Of a stretch of 64,000 nucleotides of DNA, positions 18,832 to 25,942 are shown piece by piece. The DNA lies in assembly GCF_020532645.1 (NCBI RefSeq), contig NZ_JAJAUZ010000029.1, forward strand, positions 34,662 through 98,661. The letters are read 5' to 3'. Every line of letters starts with the position of its first letter. Within the stretch, counting starts at the first letter, position 1. Both the position numbers and the translations under genes were made by a program. The DNA comes from Streptomyces bambusae (GTDB lineage Bacteria; Actinomycetota; Actinomycetes; Streptomycetales; Streptomycetaceae). The notes under the pieces are model-generated. The model worked only from the letters and a program-made list of their open reading frames with translations. It searched no databases and was not told where the DNA came from.

Positions 18832-19558
18832 CGGGGATCAGTCGCAGCCCGTCCGGCAGGTCGGACTCGGCGTCCGCGCACTCCGCCTTCGGTACGAGGA
18901 ACACGGTGGCCCCGTCGCGGCGGGCGGCCTGGGTCTTCAGGGCCACTCCGCCGACCGCGCCCACCTCGCCGTCCGGTGTGATCGTGCCGGTGCCGGCGAT
19001 CGAGCGGCCGCCGGTGAGGTCGCCGCCGCTGCCGTTGCCGTCGAGCTTGTCCACGATGCCCAGGGAGAACAGCAGTCCGGCGCTGGGTCCGCCGACGTCG
19101 GCCAGCTCCAGGTCGACCTTCACCTTCGCCGGGTCCTTGTGCAGGTAGGCGAGGGCGGCGGCGGCCGCGGAGGACTGGGACTTCGCCATTTCCTCCAAGT
19201 TGTGCCGCTCGATCTGCCGGTCCGATTTGCCGGACGGATAGACCGACTCCTTCGGCAGCACCGCCCGGTCGGTGCGGAACCAGCTGTCGACCAGCTCGGG
19301 CAGCCGCACGTCCGTGGACGGGTTGGTGGCGAGGATCGTGGTCATCCGCAGCTGGCCGTCCGTCTTGCGGACGGGCGCGCCGGTGATGGTGATGACGGGC
19401 CTGCCCTTCTGCTCGCCGAGCACGTCCGCCGTCAGGCCGGGCCGGGCCAGCGCGAACGGCAGCGGGGCGAGGGCCGCGACGGCGAACAGCGCGAGCACGG
19501 GCGCGGCGCACAGCGCGAGGGCCGCGGGGCGGGGCAGACGTGTGAGGCGTGAGAGCAC
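18761..19558 (-). CDS. Membrane-anchored Lon-type (S16) serine protease lacking a PDZ domain
   Basis: 265 aa. An N-terminal signal anchor (residues ~10-38) is followed by a YlbL-like segment (ITITGAPVRKTDGQLRMTTI to SAAAAALAYL). The Lon proteolytic domain then has the Ser-Lys dyad: Ser159 in VGGPSAGLLFSLG and Lys208 in VGGVALKTQAARRDG. Actinobacterial YlbL proteins normally carry a PDZ domain between these two parts and are ~340 aa. Here the PDZ-sized segment is absent and the two halves are joined directly (AYLHKDPAKVKVDLELADVGGPS). It should act on the outer face of the membrane. It overlaps the MFS gene at its 3' end. Confidence 0.88.
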   Translation of the reverse strand: MLSRLTRLPRPAALALCAAPVLALFAVAALAPLPFALARPGLTADVLGEQKGRPVITITGAPVRKTDGQLRMTTILATNPSTDVRLPELVDSWFRTDRAVLPKESVYPSGKSDRQIERHNLEEMAKSQSSAAAAALAYLHKDPAKVKVDLELADVGGPSAGLLFSLGIVDKLDGNGSGGDLTGGRSIAGTGTITPDGEVGAVGGVALKTQAARRDGATVFLVPKAECADAESDLPDGLRLIPVTTLEGAVSALRALQKGGQVPSC

Positions 19559-19603
19559 CCGGCCAATCTAGCTGGCCGGGTGCCCGGTACGGCTCCGGCG
19601 AGG

Positions 19604-20245
19604 TCAGCGCAGTGCGTCGGCGACCTCGCGGGCCGCGTCGACCACGCGCGGGCCGACCCGTTCCGGCACGGCGTCCGCGAGCATGACCACTCCGACGCTG
19701 CCCTCCAGCCCGGAGATCCCGACGAGCGGGGCGGCGGCTCCGCTGGCACCGGCCTCCAGTTCGCCGTGCGTGAGCGTGTAACCGGGGTCGGTCAGCACGC
19801 CCTGGCGGGCGGCGAGGATGGCCCGGCCGGCCGCCCCGCGGTCCAGGGCGTGCCGGAACCCGGCCCGGTAGGCCACGTGGTAGTCGGTCCAGGTCGGTTC
19901 GACGACGGCGACCGCCAGGGCCTCCGTACCGTCGACGAGGGTCAGGTGGGCGGTGGCACCTATGTCCTCGGCGAGCGAGCGCAGCGCCGGCAGCGCGGCC
20001 TCGCGCACCAGCGGGTGGACCTGCCGGCCCAGCCGCAGTACGCCGAGGCCGACCCGGGCCCGGCCGCCGAGGTCCCGGCGGACGAGCGCGTGCTGTTCCA
20101 GCGTGGCCAGCAGGCGGTAGACCACGGTCCGGTTGACGCCGAGCCGGTTCGAGAGCTCGGTGACGGTCAGGCCGTGGTCGGTGTCGGCAAGAAGTTTGAG
20201 GACGCGCAGTCCCCGGTCGAGCGTCTGGGAGGTTTCCGCGGTCAC
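19604..20245 (-). CDS. IclR-family transcriptional regulator
   Basis: 213 aa from GTG 20245, preceded by GAGGGAGAGG; the ORF extending to 20512 includes non-coding leader. The N-terminal helix-turn-helix (SQTLDRGLRVLKLLADTDHGLTVTELSNRLGVNRTVVYRLLATLEQHALV) is followed by the IclR effector domain (LRSLAEDIGATAHLTLVDGTEALAVAV to AAREVADALR). The target is unknown. The nearest genes are the S16 protease (45 bases downstream, same strand) and the divergent small secreted protein. Confidence 0.9.
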   Translation of the reverse strand: MTAETSQTLDRGLRVLKLLADTDHGLTVTELSNRLGVNRTVVYRLLATLEQHALVRRDLGGRARVGLGVLRLGRQVHPLVREAALPALRSLAEDIGATAHLTLVDGTEALAVAVVEPTWTDYHVAYRAGFRHALDRGAAGRAILAARQGVLTDPGYTLTHGELEAGASGAAAPLVGISGLEGSVGVVMLADAVPERVGPRVVDAAREVADALR

Positions 20246-20578
20246 GACGCCTCTCCCTCTTTCGGTGAGCGGCGGGGGGCTCTCACGGGGGAAGCGCTGC
20301 CGGTCCCATCGGCGACGCACGGAGAGGCCGCCGGTGTAGGCCAAATGCCCGGCTGCGCTCCGCGGCGGCGCTGCCACGGGGCGTTTCTTTGCGGGGAATG
20401 TAGCGACCGGGTCCCGCTGAGCGGAAGCCCTCGTCCAGAATCCGGGCGTCAGCGAGCAATTTGCGCCGCTTCGGGACCAAGGTCGGGCAGTCTCGGGACC
20501 TTTCGCGTCCACGACTCCTTTACCGCTTCATTACTGTGTAAATGTTCGAAGGCGGTGTTCGGGAGGGGAGGCGAATCC
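20246..20578. other. Divergent intergenic region with an AT-rich patch
   Basis: 333 bases between the IclR gene and the small secreted protein gene. The stretch 20515-20548 (tttaccgcttcattactgtg, then taaatgttcg) is clearly AT-richer than its surroundings and is the best promoter candidate for the rightward gene. No conserved ORF or RNA motif is recognised. Confidence 0.4.
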
Positions 20579-20857
20579 GTGAATTGGCACCGGTGTGCGG
20601 CCATGGCAGCGGCCGCGTCGACGACCGCGGCGGCCGCCGCCGTCCTCGTGGCGGGCCCGGCCGCAGCGGCGGCACCGGCCCCCGCAATCGCACGGCTGTC
20701 GGCGGAGGCTCCAATTCCGCCGCCTTCCGAGTCCCGGACGAACCTCCTGCACGGCGACGCCGGCAGCGGCGCCCCATGGGCGGTGGCCGGCGGTTCCCTG
20801 CTGCTGCTCACCGGCGCGGCGATGGTGGCGGCCGGCCATCGCGGCCGCGCCTGCTGA
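20579..20857 (+). CDS. Small secreted or membrane-anchored protein, hypothetical
   Basis: 92 aa from GTG 20579, preceded by GGGAGGGGAGG. It has an Ala-rich signal peptide (AAASTTAAAAAVLVAGPAAAAA), a short Pro/Ser-rich exposed segment (IPPPSESRTNLLHGDAGSG) and a C-terminal membrane helix (WAVAGGSLLLLTGAAMVAAG) ending in HRGRAC. The layout is that of a small cell-surface protein, but there is no LPxTG/LAxTG sorting motif. Function unknown. A strong bidirectional terminator follows. Confidence 0.7.
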   Translation: MNWHRCAAMAAAASTTAAAAAVLVAGPAAAAAPAPAIARLSAEAPIPPPSESRTNLLHGDAGSGAPWAVAGGSLLLLTGAAMVAAGHRGRAC

Positions 20858-20914
20858 GCGAATCCGGCGAATCCGCCGGATGCAGCGAATTCAGTGGATC
20901 CGGAAGATTCGGAC

Positions 20915-20952
20915 GAAAAGGGCCCGTGCGTTCCTCCGCACGGGCCCTTTTC
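20915..20952. terminator. Bidirectional rho-independent terminator
   Basis: A perfect 16-base stem, gaaaagggcccgtgcg (20915-20930) with its complement at 20937-20952, has a 6-base loop. An A-run lies on one side and a T-run on the other, so it works in both directions for the convergent small protein and helicase genes. Confidence 0.9.
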
Positions 20953-20965
20953 CGTCGTCAGGCCC

Positions 20966-22750
20966 TCACCGCATCCGGGTGGCCCACTCCTGCACCTTCT
21001 TGATCCGCTCGCGCAGCTGCCCGGCCGTGGCCTCGGCGCTCGGCGGCCCGCCGCACACCCGGCGCAGCTCGGTGTGGATCACGCCGTGCGGCTTGCCGCT
21101 CTGGTGGACGTACGCGCCGACCATCGTGTTCAGCGACTTCCGCAGCTCCAGCAGCTCCTTGTGGGAGACGACCGGGCGCCGCTCGGCGGGCAGCTCCAGC
21201 AGGTCCGCTTCGGCGTCGGGCCGGCGGCGGCTGTGCGCGATCTGCCGGGACTGCCGCTTCTGGAGCAGCAGCTGCACCTGGTCGGGCTCCAGCAGGCCGG
21301 GGATGCCGAGGTAGTCCTGCTCTTCCTCGCTGCCCGGGTGCGCCTGCATGCCGAATTCGGCGCCGTCGTAGAGGACCCGGTCGAAGACGGCGTCGGACTC
21401 CAGGGCCTCGAAGGACATCTGCTCGTCCTCGCCGGTGTCCTCGTCCTCCTGCCGGTTCGCCTCGTCCATCTCCTTCTCGGATTCGGCGTACGGGTCCTCC
21501 TCGCCGGCCTTCTTCGGCTTGTCGAGGACGTGGTCGCGCTCGACCTCCATCTCGTTGGCGAAGCCGAGCAGGTACGGGATGGTCGGCAGGAACACCGACG
21601 CGGTCTCGCCGCGCCTGCGGGAGCGCACGAAACGCCCGACGGCCTGCGCGAAGAACAGCGGCGTGGAGATCGTCGTGGCGTACACGCCGACCGCGAGGCG
21701 GGGCACGTCGACGCCCTCGGACACCATGCGGACGGCGACCATCCAGCGGTCCGTGTTCCCGCTGAACGTGTCGATGTGCTTCGAGGCGCCGGCGTCGTCG
21801 GAGAGCACCAGCGTGGCCTTGGTGCCGGTGATCTCCCGGATCAGCTTGGCGTACGCGCGGGCGGAGTCCTGGTCGGAGGCGATGACGAGGCCGCCGGCGT
21901 CGGGGATGCCCTTGCGGACCTCGGTAAGCCGCTGGTCGGCGGCGCGCAGCACGTTCGGCATCCAGTCGCCGCGCGCGTCGAGCGCGGTGCGCCAGGCCTG
22001 CGAGATGGCGTCCTTGGTCATGGGCTCGCCGAGACGGGCCGCGATCTCGTCGCCGGCCTTCGTGCGCCAGCGCATATTGCCGCTGTAGGAAAGGAAAATG
22101 ACCGGACGAACCACCCCATCGCCGAGAGCATTCCCGTATCCGTAGGTGTAGTCGGCGGAAGATCTCCGGATTCCGTCATTCCCTTCTTCGTACGTGACGA
22201 AAGGGATGGGATTCGTGTCGGAGCGGAAAGGGGTGCCGGTGAGGGCGAGCCGGCGGGTGGCCGGATCGAAGGCCTCCAGACAGGCCTCGCCCCACGACTT
22301 GGAGTCGCCGGCGTGGTGGATCTCGTCGAGGATCACGAGCGTCTTGCGCTGCTCGCACCGGTTGCGGTGCAGCATCGGCTTCACGCCGACACCGGCGTAC
22401 GTGACGGCGACGCCGTGGTACTCCCTGCTCAGCGGCCCGGAGGAGTACTCCGGGTCGAGCCGGATGCCTATCCGGGCGGCGGCCTCGGCCCACTGCTTCT
22501 TCAGGTGCTCCGTGGGCGCGACGACGGTCACCTGCTGCACGACGTGGTGGTGCAGCAGCCAGGAGGCGAGGGTGAGGGCGAAGGTGGTCTTGCCGGCGCC
22601 GGGGGTGGCGACGGCGAGGAAGTCCCGGGGCTGGGTCTGGACGTACTTGTCCAGTGCCCCCTGCTGCCAGGCACGCAGCTTGCTGGCGGTACCCCACGGC
22701 GCACGGCCGGGGAAGGCGGGTGAGAGGTGGTGGGAGGCGGTAGTGGTCAC
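20966..22750 (-). CDS. DEAD/DEAH-box (superfamily 2) helicase
   Basis: 594 aa from GTG 22750; the ORF reaches 22876 but its first 42 codons look non-coding. Motif I (ATPGAGKTTFAL, residues ~48-59), motif II DEIHH, motif III LTGTPFR and motif VI QAVGRFVRSRR are all present, with two RecA-like domains covering residues ~15-400. A highly acidic linker follows (EKEMDEANRQEDEDTGEDEQM), then a C-terminal helical region. This helicase type is widespread in actinobacteria with no settled function; DNA or RNA unwinding or translocation is inferred. The Doc toxin pair lies 173 bases upstream on the same strand. Confidence 0.9.
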   Translation of the reverse strand: MTTTASHHLSPAFPGRAPWGTASKLRAWQQGALDKYVQTQPRDFLAVATPGAGKTTFALTLASWLLHHHVVQQVTVVAPTEHLKKQWAEAAARIGIRLDPEYSSGPLSREYHGVAVTYAGVGVKPMLHRNRCEQRKTLVILDEIHHAGDSKSWGEACLEAFDPATRRLALTGTPFRSDTNPIPFVTYEEGNDGIRRSSADYTYGYGNALGDGVVRPVIFLSYSGNMRWRTKAGDEIAARLGEPMTKDAISQAWRTALDARGDWMPNVLRAADQRLTEVRKGIPDAGGLVIASDQDSARAYAKLIREITGTKATLVLSDDAGASKHIDTFSGNTDRWMVAVRMVSEGVDVPRLAVGVYATTISTPLFFAQAVGRFVRSRRRGETASVFLPTIPYLLGFANEMEVERDHVLDKPKKAGEEDPYAESEKEMDEANRQEDEDTGEDEQMSFEALESDAVFDRVLYDGAEFGMQAHPGSEEEQDYLGIPGLLEPDQVQLLLQKRQSRQIAHSRRRPDAEADLLELPAERRPVVSHKELLELRKSLNTMVGAYVHQSGKPHGVIHTELRRVCGGPPSAEATAGQLRERIKKVQEWATRMR

Positions 22751-22923
22751 GGTCTCCGGCTCGGGTCTCTCGGCGCACAGGGCCGACCGGTACGGGCGAC
22801 GCACGGACCGGCCCGGGCGACGCGGGCAGTCGTACGTAGGACAACCGGGCCACCTTACCGGGGTCAACGCGCCCACCCGGGCCGGACAACGCCGTGACCT
22901 CGGGGGGTGCGGTGAGGGTCACA

Positions 22924-23292
22924 TCAGGCCGAGAAGAGTGGCAGCCGCTTCGCGATCACCGACGCGTCGAGAAGCCCCTGGCACACGTCGAGCACGAACC
23001 GCTCGGCCTCGTCGATGTCGAAATTGGCGTCGAGAGGATGCCCGTTCATGTGCAGGAAGACCCAGGTCGCGTACCAGGCGATGCGCTTGTTCCCATCGAC
23101 GAGCCCGTGGTTTCGGGCCAGCGACTCCATGAGGGCGCCCGCCTTGTGCCACACGTCCGGGTAGGCGTCCTGCCCGAAGACGCTGGCCTGGGGGCGCAGC
23201 AGGGCCGATTCGAGCAGACCGTAGTCGCGCACGTCCTCGGTCCCGAGCCGCTTGGCCAGGTTCAGCAGCTCGGGAAGCGTGAGGTAGTACAT
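22924..23292 (-). CDS. Doc-family toxin (Fic fold)
   Basis: 122 aa. The core motif NHGLVDGNKRIAW matches the Doc consensus HxFx[DN]GNKR, which binds ATP/Mg and phosphorylates EF-Tu in the P1 Doc family. The initial MYYLTLPELLNLAKRLG and GLLESALLRPQASVFG are typical Doc N-terminal elements. Its ATG overlaps the antitoxin stop codon by one base (TGATG), giving translational coupling. It is expected to stop growth when freed from the antitoxin. Confidence 0.93.
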   Translation of the reverse strand: MYYLTLPELLNLAKRLGTEDVRDYGLLESALLRPQASVFGQDAYPDVWHKAGALMESLARNHGLVDGNKRIAWYATWVFLHMNGHPLDANFDIDEAERFVLDVCQGLLDASVIAKRLPLFSA

Positions 23293-23489
23293 CAGGCGAG
23301 CCTCCGGTTCAGCTCCTCGCTGACCTTCAGCACGTGATCCGCCGCCTCGTTGAAGAGACGGGAGTGCTCGTTTATGGCCCTGATGACGGCGTCATGGGCG
23401 AAGGACTGCATGCTCAGTCCCTCCGCGGTCGCACGCTCCCGCAGGGCGTCCAGCTCTTCGTCGGTGAATCGCACGTTGAGTCCTGCCAT
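23292..23489 (-). CDS. Antitoxin of the Doc pair (ribbon-helix-helix type)
   Basis: 65 aa. The N-terminus MAGLNVRFTDEELDALRERATAEGLSMQSFAHDAV fits a ribbon-helix-helix DNA-binding fold, and the C-terminal helices (LFNEAADHVLKVSEELNRRL) should bind the toxin. It lies first in a two-gene operon with the toxin, overlapping it by one base. The CGGTACCGCGCGGTACCACGCGGT-like repeats just upstream (23496-23520) probably include its operator. Confidence 0.85.
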   Translation of the reverse strand: MAGLNVRFTDEELDALRERATAEGLSMQSFAHDAVIRAINEHSRLFNEAADHVLKVSEELNRRLA

Positions 23490-23521
23490 GACTAGACGGT
23501 ACCGCGCGGTACCACGCGGTG

Positions 23522-24979
23522 TCACGCAGGCTTCGGCAGCACCCTGGTCGACACCCACGCCCCCGCCAGCGCGACCGCGGCCATCGGCAGGAAGATCGCC
23601 ACGAAGGCCCCCGGATGGCTCGCCCCGGCCGCCGCCACCGCGTGCCCGTCGCCGACCGCCGCCCCGCCCAGCGCGGCGAAGGCCGCGCCGCCGCCGGCCA
23701 GCAGGACGACGTTGGCGAGGGCGTCGGAGATCTGGAGGGCGGCGGAGTTCGCGCCCGCCTCCTCCGGCGGGGACAGCTTGAGCAGCAGCACGCTGGTGGA
23801 GGTCACCGCGAGGCCCATGCCGAAGCAGCCGAGTGCCCAGGCCACCGCGACCACCCACACCGGCACGGACTCGACGAGCACGCTCGGCACGGCGGCGATC
23901 GACACCGCCACCAGCACCATGCCGCCGGCCATCATCCGCTCCCGGTACGGGTCCAGCCGCGGCCGCGCCTGCACCCACGACCCGAACGCCCAGGTCGCCC
24001 CCGCCCCGGCCAGACTGAGACCGGCGTACGTGGGGCTCAGGCCGCGCTGGGTGACGAGCATCAGCGGGATGAAGCTCTCGGCGGCGATGAACGCACCGCC
24101 GGCGAGGCCGCGCAGCAGCACCACGGCCGGCAGCCCGCGGGCGGCCCGGTAGGTGCCGCGCGGCATCAGGCTGCGGCCGCCGGTCACGGCGGGCACCAGC
24201 AGCACGAACCCGGCGAGTACGGGCGCCAGCGACAGCCAGCGCAGGTCCTGCGCCCCGTACTGGATCAGCGCGGCCCCGAACGCGATCCCGAACGCGAGCC
24301 GGATCCGGCGGCGGTCGAACGGCACCGGCGGCGCGGTGGGGTCGGCGGGCCCGGACGCGGTGCGCCGGATCGCGGGCAGCGCGAGGACCAGCGGCGGGAC
24401 GACGAGCACGGGGATCCCGACGAACACCCACCGCCAGCCGATGTGCTCGGTCACGGTGCCGGCGACCAGCGGGCCGACCACGGACGGCACCACCCAGCTC
24501 GCGGCGAAGGCCGCCATGATGGCGGGGCGCAGGCGTTCGTCGTAGGCGCGGCTGACGACGACGTACAGGGCGACGATGACGAGGCCGCCGCCGAAGCCCT
24601 GGACGGCGCGGCCGAGCACGAACAGCCACATCGCGACGGCGGTCCCGGACAGCAGCAGCCCGGCCGCGAAGCTCGCGATCCCGACCGCGAGGGGGCGCAG
24701 CGGACCCTGCCGGTCGGACCACTGGCCGGCGAGCACCATCCCGAAGAGGCTGGTCGTGAAGTACGCGGAGAACGCGAACGCGTACAGGCCGACCCCGTCC
24801 AGTTCCCGGGCGGCGACCGGCATGGCCGTGCCGATGGCGGTGGCCTCGAAGGCGATGAGGAAGACGACGGTGACGATGCCGGTGCTGAGGGCGCGGTGGG
24901 CGGGGCCGAGGATGCCGGGTCGTGGGGGCGCGGGGGGTATCCGGGCGGTGTCCGCGCCGGGGCTGCTCTTCAGGGCCAT
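23522..24979 (-). CDS. MFS transporter, 14-helix-type exporter
   Basis: 485 aa from ATG 24979 (MALKSSPGADTARIPP); the open frame continues upstream over the tRNA and is not coding there. Helices begin at ALSTGIVTVVFLIAFEATAIGTAMPVAARELDG, typical of the DHA2 multidrug family. Motif A is WSDRQGPLRPLAVG, and VLGRAVQGFGGGLVIVALYVVVSRAYDERLRPAIMAA resembles motif B/C. The substrate is unknown. It is monocistronic between the toxin-antitoxin pair and tRNA-Cys. Confidence 0.9.
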   Translation of the reverse strand: MALKSSPGADTARIPPAPPRPGILGPAHRALSTGIVTVVFLIAFEATAIGTAMPVAARELDGVGLYAFAFSAYFTTSLFGMVLAGQWSDRQGPLRPLAVGIASFAAGLLLSGTAVAMWLFVLGRAVQGFGGGLVIVALYVVVSRAYDERLRPAIMAAFAASWVVPSVVGPLVAGTVTEHIGWRWVFVGIPVLVVPPLVLALPAIRRTASGPADPTAPPVPFDRRRIRLAFGIAFGAALIQYGAQDLRWLSLAPVLAGFVLLVPAVTGGRSLMPRGTYRAARGLPAVVLLRGLAGGAFIAAESFIPLMLVTQRGLSPTYAGLSLAGAGATWAFGSWVQARPRLDPYRERMMAGGMVLVAVSIAAVPSVLVESVPVWVVAVAWALGCFGMGLAVTSTSVLLLKLSPPEEAGANSAALQISDALANVVLLAGGGAAFAALGGAAVGDGHAVAAAGASHPGAFVAIFLPMAAVALAGAWVSTRVLPKPA

Positions 24980-25172
24980 CGCCCCAGAGTAAGGGCCGTG
25001 CCTGCCGTTCGCCCCTGTCGCGGGGCGTATCCGCGCCGGTCCGATGGCCGTAGGTCGGGCGGCGTACGTCCCGGGCCGTGTGAACGCGGCATGGCAGTCC
25101 TGTTGCAGCCCCCGCCGGCCCCTTCCCGCCCCCGCCCCGGCCCCCGTACGTTCCTTCTTGTCGCAACACCCC

Positions 25173-25247
25173 GACCGTGTGCCCGAGTGGCCCAGGGGCC
25201 GGCCTGCAAAGCCGGATACACCGGTTCGAATCCGGTCACGGTCTCCA
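25173..25247 (+). tRNA. tRNA-Cys (GCA)
   Basis: The acceptor arm is GACCGTG (25173-25179) with CACGGTC (25237-25243). The anticodon stem is CCGGC/GCCGG around loop CTGCAAA, anticodon GCA at 25206-25208. The T arm is ACCGG-TTCGAAT-CCGGT. The discriminator base is T (25244), the expected identity base for tRNA-Cys, and CCA is encoded at 25245-25247. The lipoprotein gene ends 13 bases later on the other strand. Confidence 0.97.
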
Positions 25248-25260
25248 CGTACGGAACGCG

Positions 25261-25929
25261 CTACCGCCCGTCGCCGCCCTTGGGCACCGGGCCCGAGACC
25301 ATACGCAGCACGGGCTTCTTCGGCAGCCCCGCGCCCCGCGCACAACCAAGTTCCGCCGCCACCGCGACGGCGGCGGCGTGCGCGAGCACGAGGTGGGCCT
25401 CGCGGACGGTCTTGGGGTCGGCGGTGGGGAAGGCGGTGTTTCTCACCTCCGTGAGCAGAACCACCGGCTCGCCGGTGGAGGAGGGCAGCCGGCGGCTGAG
25501 GCAGGCGAAATAGAGGAACGCCCGCGTCGGATTGGCAAGCGCATTGGTCCCGAGGGCGTACTGAAACGTTGTCGGCTCATCGCTCGGGCCAGCAACGTGC
25601 TCCTCATCAACCTGCGAAACGTCCACATCGAGATCGCTGATCTCGCGGCCGAGATAGACACTGCAGACCCGAAAGCCGCGGGGCCACGGCGTAGCCGATG
25701 AATGGTGTGTGACCAAGTCCCGGACCGCTCTGCGGACGCTTTGCTGCTCCGTGTCGCGCGAGGGTCGCCGGCCTCCGAGGGCAACATCGACTGCTTTAGC
25801 TGTGCCGCCCGAAAAGAGCCCGTGGCAGAGCGAGGACGCCTCGATGGCTTTCGACTCGGCCTCCCTCGGGGCGCCAACGCACCCCGTCAAGAGCAGAGTC
25901 ACTCCGACGGCGCACAGGGTCCGGTCCAT
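25261..25929 (-). CDS. Lipoprotein, hypothetical, downstream of the effector-like gene
   Basis: 222 aa from ATG 25929, which has AGGTGA five bases upstream; GTG codons at 25932 and 25938 are in frame but badly spaced. A lipobox LLTGC places the lipid-modified Cys at residue 17. The mature protein is mixed alpha/beta and ends in a helix (HLVLAHAAAVAVAAELGC) plus KKPVLRMVSGP. It starts 13 bases after the 783-aa protein, so the two are co-translated. That position and its export suggest an immunity or accessory lipoprotein, which is inference. Codons are less GC-biased than in neighbours (e.g. GCT AAA GCA GTC), hinting at transfer. Confidence 0.8.
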   Translation of the reverse strand: MDRTLCAVGVTLLLTGCVGAPREAESKAIEASSLCHGLFSGGTAKAVDVALGGRRPSRDTEQQSVRRAVRDLVTHHSSATPWPRGFRVCSVYLGREISDLDVDVSQVDEEHVAGPSDEPTTFQYALGTNALANPTRAFLYFACLSRRLPSSTGEPVVLLTEVRNTAFPTADPKTVREAHLVLAHAAAVAVAAELGCARGAGLPKKPVLRMVSGPVPKGGDGR

Positions 25930-25942
25930 CACTGTCACCTAG

